From an uncultured bacterium (lineage in GTDB: Bacteria > Verrucomicrobiota > Verrucomicrobiia > CAIQCK01), in NCBI GenBank assembly GCA_903870275.1, contig CAIQCK010000012.1:177509-241508 (forward strand): 64,000 bases of DNA, given 5' to 3'. Shown here piece by piece: positions 32,584 to 41,732 of the stretch. Position 1 is the stretch's first letter, and every line of letters begins with the position of its first letter. The position numbers were made by a program, and so were the translations under genes. The notes under the pieces were generated by a model. The model had not been told where the DNA came from. It made no database searches and saw only the letters and a list, made by a program, of their open reading frames with translations.

Positions 32584-33564
32584 ATGCCCGACAAATTCTG
32601 GCAGGACCGCAATGTATTCGTCACCGGCGCCACCGGCTTGCTCGGCTCATGGCTGACGGAGAGCCTGGTCGAGCGCGGCGCCAGCGTCGTGGCGCTGGTG
32701 CGCGACAGCGTGCCGCGCTCGCGGCTGGCCGCCGCCGGCGTGCTCGGCCGCGTCAACGTCGTCCACGGCGCGCTGGAGGATTACGCGCTCATCGAGCGCA
32801 GCCTCGGCGAATACGAAGTGGACACCATTTTCCACCTCGCCGCGCAAACCATCGTCGGTATCGCCAATAACAACCCGCTCTCGACGTTCGAGTCGAACAT
32901 CCGCGGCACCTGGAACGTCCTCGAAGCGGCGCGGCGGTCGCCCCGGGTAAAGGCCGTCGTCGTCGCCTCCAGCGACAAAGCCTACGGCGACCAGGAAAAA
33001 CTTCCTTACGACGAGACCACGCCGCTCGAAGGCCGGCATCCTTACGACGTGTCGAAAAGCTGCGCCGACCTGATCGCGCTGGCCTACGCGAAAACCTTCG
33101 GCTTGAACGTCTGCGTCACGCGCTGCGGCAACTTTTACGGCGGCGGCGACCTGAACTTCAACCGCATCGTGCCGCAGACGATCCGCTCCGTGCTGCGCGG
33201 CGAGCGTCCGGTGATCCGCAGCGACGGCAAGTCGATCCGCGATTACTTTTTCATCAAGGACGGCGCGGAGGCCTACCTGATGCTCGCCGAAAAAATGCGG
33301 ACGCTGAAGATCGCCGGCGAGGCGTTCAACTTCAGCAACGAAATCCAGGTCACCGTGCTGGAACTGGCGAAACTGATCCTCAAAGCCATGGACCGCGAGG
33401 ACCTCAAGCCGCGCGTGCTCAACCAGGCCAGCAACGAAATCCTCCACCAGTATCTCTCGGCGAAAAAAGCCCGACGCGTGCTCGGCTGGCGTCCGCACTA
33501 CACGCTGGAGCAGGGGTTGCTCGAAACCATCGCCTGGTATCGGGAGTATTTCGCCGGAAAGTGA
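32584..33564 (+). CDS. rfbG: CDP-glucose 4,6-dehydratase
   Basis: The 326-aa product is an extended [14 protein letters not shown] near the N-terminus, catalytic ASSDKAYG and the [16 protein letters not shown] motif (Y-x3-K). It converts CDP-glucose to CDP-4-keto-6-deoxyglucose. ATG at 32584 lies 2 nt after the rfbF stop; alternative starts (GTG 32560, ATG 32569) overlap rfbF. The sequence is most like RfbG by its FTYGGGD region and by position next to rfbF. Confidence 0.93.
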   Translation: MPDKFWQDRNVFVTGATGLLGSWLTESLVERGASVVALVRDSVPRSRLAAAGVLGRVNVVHGALEDYALIERSLGEYEVDTIFHLAAQTIVGIANNNPLSTFESNIRGTWNVLEAARRSPRVKAVVVASSDKAYGDQEKLPYDETTPLEGRHPYDVSKSCADLIALAYAKTFGLNVCVTRCGNFYGGGDLNFNRIVPQTIRSVLRGERPVIRSDGKSIRDYFFIKDGAEAYLMLAEKMRTLKIAGEAFNFSNEIQVTVLELAKLILKAMDREDLKPRVLNQASNEILHQYLSAKKARRVLGWRPHYTLEQGLLETIAWYREYFAGK

Positions 33565-33569
33565 CGGCC

Positions 33570-34100
33570 ATGCGCTTCATTCCCACCGAACTTGCGGGCG
33601 CTTACGTCATCGAGCTGGAATTGCGTCACGACCAGCGCGGATTTTTTGCGCGCACGTTTTGCGAGAACGAATTTGCGAAGCAGGGCCTCGTGTCGCGCTT
33701 CGTCCAGTGCAACATCGCCTGGAACAAAGAGGCGGGAACGCTGCGCGGGATGCATTATCAGGAACCGCCGCACGCCGAGGCGAAGGTCGTCCGTTGCACG
33801 CGCGGCGCGCTCTATGACGTCATTGTGGACCTCCGGCCCGGCTCGCCGACCCGCGGCAAATGGGTGGCCGTGGAGCTTACGCCGATAAACGGCCTGATGC
33901 TTTATGTGCCGGAAGGTTTCGCCCACGGCTACCAGACGTTGGAGCCGGACACGGAGGTTTCGTATCTGATGGGCGCGTTTCCCGAACGGAACGCCGAGCG
34001 CGGCATTCGCTGGGACGACTTGGCCCTCGGCATCCGCTGGCCGTTGCCCTCGCCGATCCTTTCCGACCGCGACCGCTCCCATCCCGGTTTCAAACTTTGA
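33570..34100 (+). CDS. rfbC: dTDP-4-dehydrorhamnose 3,5-epimerase-family protein
   Basis: The 176-aa cupin-like protein has the RmlC landmarks: RGFFARTFCENEF, LRGMHYQ (catalytic His), HGYQTLEPDTEVSYLM, RGIRWDDLALGIRWPL. Given its place behind rfbF and rfbG, it probably epimerises a CDP-linked 4-keto-6-deoxy sugar rather than a dTDP sugar. A GTG at 33561 overlaps the rfbG stop; ATG at 33570 is preferred. Confidence 0.9.
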   Translation: MRFIPTELAGAYVIELELRHDQRGFFARTFCENEFAKQGLVSRFVQCNIAWNKEAGTLRGMHYQEPPHAEAKVVRCTRGALYDVIVDLRPGSPTRGKWVAVELTPINGLMLYVPEGFAHGYQTLEPDTEVSYLMGAFPERNAERGIRWDDLALGIRWPLPSPILSDRDRSHPGFKL

Positions 34101-34106
34101 CCGCGC

Positions 34107-34988
34107 TCAGCCGGGCGTCCGCTCGCGCAGCCGCCGGCCGCTCTCGCCCGTCAAAAATTCTTCCAACGCCGCGCGCCAGTGGTTCATGCGGTTGAGGCCG
34201 AGCGCGTGGAGCCGGGCGTTGGCCAGAGCGGTGAAACGCGGTCGCGCCAGGCCGGCGCCGCCGGCCGGCTTCGGTTTTACGGCGACGGCGTCGCCGCCGA
34301 TGTCGAGAACGGCTTGGGCAAATTCGCGCCACGTGCAAGCGCCTTCCTGCACCGCGTGGAAAAGGCCGCCGGCGCCTGCTTCGAGCAGCACGCGCGTTTG
34401 CCGCGCCAGCTCCAGCGTCCACGTCGGGCTGCAAACTTCGCGCTCGCTCAAGGCAATCTCCCGCTGGCCTCGCGCCATCTGCCAGACGGTTTGGATGAAA
34501 TTCATGCCTTTGGTGAGCGTGGGCGTCTCGCCGTAGAGGCCGGTGGTGCGCAGCACGAGATGGCGCGGCGACGCCGCGAGCACGCGTTGTTCGCCGGCGA
34601 GTTTGCTGGCGCCATAGACGTTGATTGGCCGCGGCGCATCGGTCTCGGTATAGGGGCGGGCGGTCTCGCCATCGAAAACATAATCGGTGCCGTAGTGAAC
34701 GCAGACCGCGCCGAGTTCCGCCGCCACGGCGGCGACGTTGGCCGCGCCGGTTTCGTTGACGGCGAACGCGGCATCGCGGTTGGATTCGGCTTCGCGGACG
34801 AGATTGTAGGCGGCAGTGTTGACGACGACATCGGGACGCGCGGCTTCGAGTCGGCGGCGGACCCGGTCGAGGGCGGTGACATCGAGTTCGGGCAGATCGA
34901 AGCCCGTGGCCTTCCAGCCGTCGCGGAAGACTTTCATCAATTCGGAACCCAACGCGCCGCGCGCGCCGATGATCGCGATGTGTTGCAT
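34107..34988 (-). CDS. rfbD: dTDP-4-dehydrorhamnose reductase-like NAD(P)-dependent reductase
   Basis: The 293-aa SDR protein has GARGALGSEL near the N-terminus, the RmlD-like VNTAAYNLVREAE segment, YGTDYVFDG, and the catalytic YGASK. It converges with the epimerase gene (6 nt between the stops). The likely role is reduction of the 4-keto group of the sugar nucleotide made by rfbF, rfbG, the C-methyltransferase and the epimerase. Exact sugar unknown. Confidence 0.88.
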   Translation of the reverse strand: MQHIAIIGARGALGSELMKVFRDGWKATGFDLPELDVTALDRVRRRLEAARPDVVVNTAAYNLVREAESNRDAAFAVNETGAANVAAVAAELGAVCVHYGTDYVFDGETARPYTETDAPRPINVYGASKLAGEQRVLAASPRHLVLRTTGLYGETPTLTKGMNFIQTVWQMARGQREIALSEREVCSPTWTLELARQTRVLLEAGAGGLFHAVQEGACTWREFAQAVLDIGGDAVAVKPKPAGGAGLARPRFTALANARLHALGLNRMNHWRAALEEFLTGESGRRLRERTPG

Positions 34989-35031
34989 GATCGTGTCCGT
35001 GTTCGCGCGGTGCGGGTTTCGGCCAAGCCGT

Positions 35032-36279
35032 TCAAACGACCGCCGGCCGGGGAATCGGAATGATGAACCGTCCGCCGCGCGCCCGATACGCCGCCTGTTG
35101 CGCCAGAATTTCCTCGGTGAAATTCCACGCGAGAATCACCACGTAGTCCGGCATGTCCTCCAGCAGTTTCGCGGGCGGATGGATCGGCAAGTGCGCGCCC
35201 GGCGTGAGACGGCCTTGTTTCAGCGGGCTGCGGTCCACGGTGTAGGCGATCAGGTCCGTCGTGATGCCGCAGAAATTCAGCAGCGTGTTGCCCTTGGCGG
35301 GCGCGCCGTAAGCGGCCACGCGCTTGCCCTGCTGTTTGAGGTCCTGGAGCAACTTCCGCAACTCCCGCTTCTGCGCGGCGGCCTTGTCGGCGAGCGTGCG
35401 AAGAGTTTCCAACGAGTCGAGACGATGTTGGCGCTCCAGCGACAGCATTGTGGCCACGGAACCCTGAAGCGGAAAGTTCTTGTTTTCCGGCAGGCAACCG
35501 AACACACGCAGCGATCCGCCGTGAATCGGCAACCGCTCGACGTGGCGGATTTCGAGGCCGCAGTCGCGGTAAAGCCGGACCAGCGGCTCCACCGACAGGT
35601 AGGAGAGGTGTTCGTGATAAACGGTGTCGTATTCGCCGCGCAGCAGGAAGTCCACAAGGTAAGGCGCCTCGACCACGAACGCGCCGTCGCCGGCCAGCAG
35701 CGCCGCCGCGCCGCGGACGAAGTCGCGGATGTCGTCCACGTGGGCCAGGACGTTGTTGGCGTGGATGGCGCGGGCGGGGCCGTGTTCGGCGCGAAGCTGC
35801 CGGGCGAGGCTCTCGGAGAAAAATCGCGCCACCGTCGGCACGCCGGCATTGCGCGCGACGGCGGCGAGATTTTCGGCCGGCTCAATGCCGAGCACGCGCG
35901 AACCGGCGTCCTTGTAAACTTTCAGCAAACTGCCGTCGTTGCTAGCGACCTCGGCGACGAGGTCGGCGGGCTGAAGACTGAATTGCTTATTCATCATCTC
36001 CGCCAACGCACGGTTGTGGACATGGATGAAATCCGAGTAACCGGAGGCGTAGAGATAATTGCGGAACATGATCTCCGGTGCGACGACCTCGCGCAGTTGG
36101 AGCAGGTGGCAGGCGGCGCACCATTGCAGCGTGAGCGGGAACGACGGCTCGCCGGCGATGTCGTCGGCGGACATCAGGTAGCTGTTGGCCAGCGGCGTCT
36201 GGCCCAGCTCCAGAATGACATGCAGGTCGCGGCTGTCGCAAATGCGACAGGTGTGTCGGTTGATGAAATGTTTGTCCAT
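35032..36279 (-). CDS. Sugar C-methyltransferase (class I SAM, zinc-binding N-terminus)
   Basis: The 415-aa protein (ATG 36279; ATG 36291 also possible) has an N-terminal zinc-like CRICDS and CAACH pair. The SAM-binding domain is around [19 protein letters not shown] and a C-terminal domain carries [18 protein letters not shown]. This architecture (Methyltransf_13/23/14) is that of NDP-sugar C-3 methyltransferases such as TylCIII. With rfbF and rfbG close by, a CDP-4-keto-6-deoxyhexose is the likely substrate, giving a branched 3-C-methyl sugar. The gene lies 43 nt upstream of the reductase gene on the same strand. Confidence 0.9.
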   Translation of the reverse strand: MDKHFINRHTCRICDSRDLHVILELGQTPLANSYLMSADDIAGEPSFPLTLQWCAACHLLQLREVVAPEIMFRNYLYASGYSDFIHVHNRALAEMMNKQFSLQPADLVAEVASNDGSLLKVYKDAGSRVLGIEPAENLAAVARNAGVPTVARFFSESLARQLRAEHGPARAIHANNVLAHVDDIRDFVRGAAALLAGDGAFVVEAPYLVDFLLRGEYDTVYHEHLSYLSVEPLVRLYRDCGLEIRHVERLPIHGGSLRVFGCLPENKNFPLQGSVATMLSLERQHRLDSLETLRTLADKAAAQKRELRKLLQDLKQQGKRVAAYGAPAKGNTLLNFCGITTDLIAYTVDRSPLKQGRLTPGAHLPIHPPAKLLEDMPDYVVILAWNFTEEILAQQAAYRARGGRFIIPIPRPAVV

Positions 36280-36471
36280 ACAAACGGGCATTGGGGTCCG
36301 CGGCGGCGCGCCCAGACGTTTGTTCCAACGGCAGGGCGGCTGGCGAACGGCGCCGCGCAGCCTAGGACGGCGGCCAGACCAACGCAAGGGCAGAATCGCC
36401 GCGGCGCGCGCACGGTTGGCATCGCCCGGATTGCCGGTTTCGGCGGTGACATTGCTCATCCCTGTTTTGTC

Positions 36472-36500
36472 TTGACCCCTCACAGCCTGCGGCGTTACAC
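36472..36500 (+). promoter_or_regulatory. Possible promoter before the 42-aa ORF and FHA genes
   Basis: TTGACC (36472-36477) is followed after 17 nt by TTACAC (36495-36500), a weak -10. It lies in the 252-nt gap between the C-methyltransferase gene (minus) and the small ORF. Confidence 0.3.
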
Positions 36501-36531
36501 AGGCGCTCGGAAATCCAAGAGGTTATTCACC

Positions 36532-36660
36532 ATGAAGTTCTTCAAAGGACGTGGTGCCGCCGGGGCAGGCGTGAAGTGGAATGGCGTGGCAGACAATCAG
36601 GGGCGAGCTTTGTCTTTTTCCGGCCGGTGGGGCGCAGCGGCCATCAAGATAGGCGGATGA
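36532..36660 (+). CDS. Possible small protein or leader peptide, 42 aa
   Basis: The ORF reads MKFFKGRGAAGAGVKWNGVA and ends in GRWGAAAIKIGG. It is preceded by AAGAGG, begins with ATG, and ends 4 nt before the FHA gene start. It is basic and Gly/Ala-rich, with no domain recognised. Its tight position suggests translational coupling, but a chance ORF cannot be excluded. Confidence 0.4.
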   Translation: MKFFKGRGAAGAGVKWNGVADNQGRALSFSGRWGAAAIKIGG

Positions 36661-36664
36661 CACC

Positions 36665-38095
36665 ATGGACAAGATCTATTTCCTTTCAGGCCCTCTTCTG
36701 GGCGCGACCGCCGAGTTGATCGGAGAGGAAGTCACCCTTGGGCGGACTTCGGACAACGCCATTTGCATGGAGGACGAATCCGTGTCCGATCATCACGCCC
36801 TTCTCGTCCGCCAGGGCAACGACTGGACCGTGAAGGACCTCGGATCGGCCAAGGGAACTTTTGTCCGCGGCGATCGGGTGCTTGTGGCGGCGCTTCGGGA
36901 TGGCGACAAGCTGGCCTTCGGGTCTGTGGAAGCGGAGTTTCAAGCCGCGGTGGGCAAGCTCCAACTGCCGACCACGCCGCTGATGCCGGTCGCGCCGCAA
37001 GTCATTACCTGGCCACAACCTCCGGGCGGTGGCGCGAAAACGGAGGCCGCGTCGTTCAAATCCGCCGCGATGAAACTGGTGCAGTTGGCGGCGGTGGTGG
37101 CGGTCCTGGCCGGCGGCTATTTTGCGTATCAGAAGTTCAGCCGCATGGAACCGTCGGTGGACGCATCCGGGCCCGACAGCGCGAAGGTGGCTCCGCCAAG
37201 CGCGCCCGCGCCTTATGCCAGCAGGCCATCGTTGCCGGCAGCGCCCCAGCCTTATACAACGGCCGCCGCCCCCTTGGCGAACGCGCCCGCGTCACAGCCG
37301 GCGGCCGTTTCCGCCGCTTACACGCAACTGGCCATGCGACCCAAGGGAGAATCCGCGCCTGCCGTCGTACCCGAACCCGCGGCCCCGCCAGCCGCGCCGG
37401 TGGCTCCGGCGCCGCCGCCAGTGGCTGCGGCAGTGCCTGTGAAGGCGGCATCTGCCGCGACTGGCCCGATGATGCAACAAGTCAAGTTGCTGCTGGCCCA
37501 GAACAAATATGGGGACGCTGTCAGTTACCTGGACAAAGTCATCGCCTCCACGACGGACCCAACGGTTGCCACCGAGTTGCAAACGCCCCTGAAGCAGGCG
37601 CTCGACGCTCAACTGTTGTCGCTCCAGTCCGTCAAACAGCAATGGGAGGCGCAGTGCAAGCCGCTGGATGATCGCCTCAAAGCCACGCAGGATAAACTGG
37701 ATCAGGACAACAAGGCTCTTACGAGCAAGAAAGACGCCGAGGCGAAGATCTACGAAGTGCCCGGCGGTCACTATCGTTACGGTTATTGGGATGGTCATTA
37801 TTACTACAGCCGGACGTGGGTTCCCAACACCAGAAAAGGGACCGGCGATCAGCAGGCTCAAACGGCCATCCACGAACTGCAAATCAAAGTGATGCTGGAC
37901 ACGCAGGACATTAAAAAACAAACCGATGTCGTGAACCGTTACCATCAACAAATCCTCTCCTTGGATCAACAAATCGCGCCGGTTCAAGCGCGAGTCACCC
38001 AACTCAACGCCGTCTTGAATCCCGCCCCGCCGACCGCGCCGCCGCCCCCGGCCGCGCCTGCAACGCCGGCGCAATCCGTATCGGCGACGAAGTAA
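36665..38095 (+). CDS. FHA-domain membrane protein, copy 1
   Basis: The 476-aa protein has an N-terminal FHA domain with phosphothreonine-binding residues: Gly26-Arg27, Ser41, His44 and DLGSAKGTFVRG. A Pro/Ala linker, a membrane segment (about residues 138-158) and a long Ala/Pro-rich region follow. A TPR-like helical part (VKLLLAQNKYGDAVSYL) and a coiled coil with a Tyr-rich loop (HYRYGYWDGHYYYSRTW) complete it. The FHA domain should bind phosphorylated Thr of a kinase or partner. The gene is followed by a close paralog 50 nt downstream. Function unknown. Confidence 0.85.
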   Translation: MDKIYFLSGPLLGATAELIGEEVTLGRTSDNAICMEDESVSDHHALLVRQGNDWTVKDLGSAKGTFVRGDRVLVAALRDGDKLAFGSVEAEFQAAVGKLQLPTTPLMPVAPQVITWPQPPGGGAKTEAASFKSAAMKLVQLAAVVAVLAGGYFAYQKFSRMEPSVDASGPDSAKVAPPSAPAPYASRPSLPAAPQPYTTAAAPLANAPASQPAAVSAAYTQLAMRPKGESAPAVVPEPAAPPAAPVAPAPPPVAAAVPVKAASAATGPMMQQVKLLLAQNKYGDAVSYLDKVIASTTDPTVATELQTPLKQALDAQLLSLQSVKQQWEAQCKPLDDRLKATQDKLDQDNKALTSKKDAEAKIYEVPGGHYRYGYWDGHYYYSRTWVPNTRKGTGDQQAQTAIHELQIKVMLDTQDIKKQTDVVNRYHQQILSLDQQIAPVQARVTQLNAVLNPAPPTAPPPPAAPATPAQSVSATK

Positions 38096-38145
38096 GAGAT
38101 CGCGACCGGACAAAGCTTAGGAAACAACAAAAGGGGGAAAACACC

Positions 38146-39531
38146 ATGGACAAGATTTATTTCCTTTCAGGTCCTCTTTTGGGCGCGACCGCCGAGTTGA
38201 TCGGAGAGGAAATCACCCTTGGGCGGGCTTCGGACAACGCCATTTGCATGGAGGACGAATCCGTGTCCGATCATCACGCCCTTCTCACCCACCGGGGCAG
38301 CGACTGGGTCGTGAAGGACCTCGGATCGGCCAAGGGAACTTTTGTCCGCGGCGATCGGGTGCTTGTGGCGGCACTTCGGGACGGCGACAAGCTGGCCTTC
38401 GGCTCCGTGGCAGCGGAGTTTCAAGCCGCGGTGGGCAAGCTCCAACCGCCGACCACGCCGCTGATGCCGGCCGAGCCGCAAGTCATCACCTGGCCGCAAA
38501 GCCAAGGCGGCGGCGCGAAAGCGGATGCCGCGGCGTTCCAATCCGCCGCGATGAAGCTGGCGCAGTTGGCGGCGGTGGTGGTGGTCCTGGCCGGTGGCTA
38601 TTTCGCGTATCAGAAGTTCAGCCACATGGAACCGTCGGTGGACACGGTTGCGCCCGACAGCGCGAAGGTGGCTCCGTTGGCGGCGTCATCAAGCGCGCCG
38701 GCGCTTTACACCAGCAGGCCATCGCTGCCGCCCGCGCCTCAGTCTTATGCGACGGCCGCCGCGCTTTTGGCGAACGTGCCCGTGTCGCAGCCGGCGGCCG
38801 TTTCCGTCGCTTACACGCAATCGACCATGCGACCCCAGGGGGAGTCCGCGCCTGCCACCGCGCCCCCGCCAGCCGCGCCGGTGGCTTCAGTGCCGCCGCC
38901 GGTCGCCGCGGCACCGCCCGCCCGCGTTCTATCCGCCACAATCCATCCCGCGGTTCAACAAGCCAGGTTGCTGCTGGCCCAGAACAAATACGCGGACGCG
39001 GTCATTTACCTGGACAAGGTCATCGCCTCCACGACGGACCCGGCGGTTGCCACCGACTTGCAAACGCCCCTGAAACAGGCGCTAGACGCACAACAGTTGT
39101 CGCTCCAGTCCGTCAAACAGCAATGGGAGGCGCAGTGCAAGCCGCTGGAAGATCGCCTCAGAACCGAACAAGACAAACTCGAAAAGGACACGAAGGCTCT
39201 TGCGGACAAGAAAGACGCTGAGGCAAAAATCTACGCGGCGCCCGGCGTTCACTGGAGTTATTATTACGGTTGGATGTCCGGCACAAGAAAAGGAACAGGA
39301 GACAACTCGGCTACGAGCGCCATCCACGAACTGGAAATCAAAGTGATGCTGGACACGCAGGAAATTAGAAAACAAACCGATGTCGTGAACCGTTACCATC
39401 AACAAATCCTCCTTTTGGACCAACAAATCGCGCCGATTCAAGCGCGAGTCACCCAACTCAATGCCGTCTTGAACCCCGCCCCCCCGGTCGGGCCCGTCCC
39501 TGCATCGCCATCCGCATCGGCGACGAAGTAA
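38146..39531 (+). CDS. FHA-domain membrane protein, copy 2
   Basis: The 461-aa protein has the same order as copy 1: FHA domain (near-identical over the first 100 residues), linker, membrane segment, Ala/Pro-rich region, helical repeat and coiled coil. The Tyr-rich loop is shorter (GVHWSYYYGWMSGTRKGTG), and a region around residue 175 carries an insertion (PLAASSSAP). The duplication is recent, since the DNA near both starts is almost identical. It has its own ribosome binding site (GGGGG, 11 nt upstream). Function unknown. Confidence 0.85.
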   Translation: MDKIYFLSGPLLGATAELIGEEITLGRASDNAICMEDESVSDHHALLTHRGSDWVVKDLGSAKGTFVRGDRVLVAALRDGDKLAFGSVAAEFQAAVGKLQPPTTPLMPAEPQVITWPQSQGGGAKADAAAFQSAAMKLAQLAAVVVVLAGGYFAYQKFSHMEPSVDTVAPDSAKVAPLAASSSAPALYTSRPSLPPAPQSYATAAALLANVPVSQPAAVSVAYTQSTMRPQGESAPATAPPPAAPVASVPPPVAAAPPARVLSATIHPAVQQARLLLAQNKYADAVIYLDKVIASTTDPAVATDLQTPLKQALDAQQLSLQSVKQQWEAQCKPLEDRLRTEQDKLEKDTKALADKKDAEAKIYAAPGVHWSYYYGWMSGTRKGTGDNSATSAIHELEIKVMLDTQEIRKQTDVVNRYHQQILLLDQQIAPIQARVTQLNAVLNPAPPVGPVPASPSASATK

Positions 39532-39792
39532 AAATTCGCCGCCCGTCCCGGATTGCGCCGCCCCGCGCCCGCTGAATGCGGCGAGGCGTTTCGCCTTGTG
39601 TCCGCCGCTGCCGCTGCCTAGATTGTGCGCGTTGCTGGCCCGATTTCCCGCGAATTTTTCTTCTGCGGGCGGACTGGCGCAACCAACGAAGGCTGCGGTT
39701 GCAACGCGGCCGTCGAACCCAAAAACCGAAGTTGTGCCGGCAGGGATGCCGGCGCTACAGTCCACTCCGGTTTTCGGATTGAATGAACTGAC
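39532..39792. other. Intergenic region with a palindromic repeat
   Basis: A palindromic unit with arms GCCGGCA (39736-39742) and TGCCGGC (39747-39753) continues to 39758 and is shared with the GH-A gene at 25078-25099. No other feature is seen. Confidence 0.5.
39736..39758 (+). repeat. Intergenic copy of the GCCGGCA palindromic repeat
   Basis: Arms GCCGGCA and TGCCGGC with a 4-nt centre are followed by GCTAC. The copy inside the GH-A gene at 25078-25099 has 20 of 22 identical positions. Confidence 0.65.
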
Positions 39793-41055
39793 ATGGCTGA
39801 ATCGATAATTCCATCGCCATCCACCCCGGACGCCGCCCGCAGCCAGCCGGCGGCGGCGCCGGCTGGCGGCGCGCTGACGAGGATTTTCATCGTTGCGAAC
39901 TGGGCGCAGGGCCAGGGTTTCAGCGGCGGCGATCGCATTTTCATCGAGCTGGCCCGCCACTGGCGGCGCAAGTCCGGCCTCGATGTCCATTTGTTGTTGT
40001 CCGAGGAAGGCTGGCAGTTCTGCCAGAAGAAGAACCTTGCCGACGCCGCCCACACGGTCTGGAGTCCGGCGCGGTGGACCGGCTGGGGCATGCCGGTCAA
40101 TTTTCTGTTGCGCACTCTTCACAGCCTCTGGCGCGCGGCGACGCTGCCGCTGGATGACGGGGAAACCTATGTCTATTCGTCGGGCGATTTCTGGCCCGAC
40201 TCGTTGCCGGCGTTGCTGCTGAAGCTGCGGCGCAAGAACGTGAAGTGGATCGCGGGATTTTTTCTGTTCGCGCCGCGGCCGTGGTCGGCGGAGTCGCCTT
40301 ACAAGGGCGATGAGTATTTGAAAGGCTGGCTTTACTGGCTGACGCAGGCGGCGGCGGGTTTCCTGATGCGGACATTCGCCGACAAGATTTTCTGCATCGT
40401 GGAACTCGACCGCGACCGTTTCATCCAGGCCGGCGTCGCGCCGGAGCGACTGGTGATCGTCCGCGGCGGCGTAGACGTGGAACTGGCCGAGAGCGTGCCG
40501 GAGCCGCCGGAGAAAACCTACGACGCCGTGTTCATCGGCCGGTTTCACCCGCAGAAGGGCGGCTTGGAGCTGGTGGACATCTGGAACGAGGTCGTCAAAG
40601 CCCGGCCCGGCGCACGGTTGATCATGATCGGCGACGACGGGCCGCTCAAACCAAAGATCGAGGCGCGCATCGCGGCGTTGCATCTGGAGTCCAGCATCCG
40701 CGTTGTGCTGTTCCTGACGGACGAGGAGAAGGCGCGGATTTACAAATCGAGCCGCGTGGTAGTGCATCCGGCGGTATATGACGTGGGCGGCATGGCGGCG
40801 TGCGAAGCGATGGTGTGCGGCCTGCCGGGCGTGAGCTTCGATCTCGTCGGGCTGCGGACTTATTACCCGATCGGCATGCTCAAAGCGCCGGAGAAGGACT
40901 TGGCAGCGTTCGCGCGATGCATCGTGAGTTTGCTTGAAGACAAGGCGCTCTACGAGAAGACGCGACAGGACGCGCTGAAGCTGGCTTACTCTTGGGACTG
41001 GCGGAAGCGAGCGGAGGATTTGTTGCAGGCGATGACCGGCGTCCCGCTGAAATGA
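39793..41055 (+). CDS. Glycosyltransferase family 4
   Basis: The 420-aa protein has a GT-B C-terminal half (FIGRFHPQKGGLELVDIWNEVV, MIGDDGPLKPKI, and SSRVVVHPAVYDVGGMAACEAMVCGLPGVSFD with the donor-binding Glu). The N-terminal part contains FSGGDRIFIELARHW. The first 30 residues are Pro/Ala-rich. It is a retaining transferase for polysaccharide assembly. The stop overlaps the methyltransferase start (ATGA), so the next three genes form one operon. Confidence 0.9.
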   Translation: MAESIIPSPSTPDAARSQPAAAPAGGALTRIFIVANWAQGQGFSGGDRIFIELARHWRRKSGLDVHLLLSEEGWQFCQKKNLADAAHTVWSPARWTGWGMPVNFLLRTLHSLWRAATLPLDDGETYVYSSGDFWPDSLPALLLKLRRKNVKWIAGFFLFAPRPWSAESPYKGDEYLKGWLYWLTQAAAGFLMRTFADKIFCIVELDRDRFIQAGVAPERLVIVRGGVDVELAESVPEPPEKTYDAVFIGRFHPQKGGLELVDIWNEVVKARPGARLIMIGDDGPLKPKIEARIAALHLESSIRVVLFLTDEEKARIYKSSRVVVHPAVYDVGGMAACEAMVCGLPGVSFDLVGLRTYYPIGMLKAPEKDLAAFARCIVSLLEDKALYEKTRQDALKLAYSWDWRKRAEDLLQAMTGVPLK

Positions 41056-41732
41056 ACCCACAGGAATTTATGGAATCATCGGAGATCATGCTGAACATCG
41101 GCTGCGGTCCCAACGGGTTGAACCACTGGCTGAACTACGACTGGGGCGTGTTGCCGCTGCTGTCGAAGTTTCCCGGCGCGCGGCGGTGTTTGATCCAGCT
41201 CGGCGCGCTGCCGAAAGGCTACGACCTGCCGTGGGCCAGGCTGAAGCTGGTGGACATCCGCAAAAAATTCCCGCTGGCGGACGGCGCAGTGAAATTCATC
41301 TACTGTTCGCACGTCATCGAACATTTCGAGCGATGGGAGGCGTTGCACATCCTGCGGGAGTGCCGCCGCTGTTTGAGAGATGACGGCGTGCTGAGGCTGG
41401 TCGTGCCGGACATCCCGAAGTTGATCGCCTGTTACCAGCAAGCCGTGGCCGCAGCGCAACCGGGCGCGAGGCCGGCGCGGGATTTGTGTCGGCTCTGGTG
41501 GGGATTTGACAAGGACATCGCGCCGGGAAGTTTTCTCGGCAAACTTTCCCGGCGGTTCATCCGCGACCACCAGTGGAACTACGACCGGCAGGAACTGGAG
41601 CTGCTGGTCAAGGAGGCGGGTTTCCGTGCGATGACGGTCTGCGATTTTGCGAAAGGCGCCGTGCCCGATCTGGACAAGCTGGATTTGGAAGGACACAAGG
41701 CGCACAGCATCTATGTCGAAGTGACTAAATGA
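41052..41732 (+). CDS. SAM-dependent methyltransferase, class I
   Basis: The 226-aa protein has a SAM-binding start MLNIGCGPNGLNHWLNYDW and then YCSHVIEHFERWEALHILRECRRCLRDDGVLRLVVPD, as in the class I sugar/lipid methyltransferases of polysaccharide clusters. ATG at 41052 overlaps the GT4 stop; ATG at 41070 has a better ribosome binding site (AGGAA). The target is unknown. Confidence 0.88.
   Translation: MNPQEFMESSEIMLNIGCGPNGLNHWLNYDWGVLPLLSKFPGARRCLIQLGALPKGYDLPWARLKLVDIRKKFPLADGAVKFIYCSHVIEHFERWEALHILRECRRCLRDDGVLRLVVPDIPKLIACYQQAVAAAQPGARPARDLCRLWWGFDKDIAPGSFLGKLSRRFIRDHQWNYDRQELELLVKEAGFRAMTVCDFAKGAVPDLDKLDLEGHKAHSIYVEVTK

Noticed and set aside
36665..39531. Single gene split by a frameshift
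   Set aside because: Both parts are complete copies with the same domain order and own starts, so this is a duplication.
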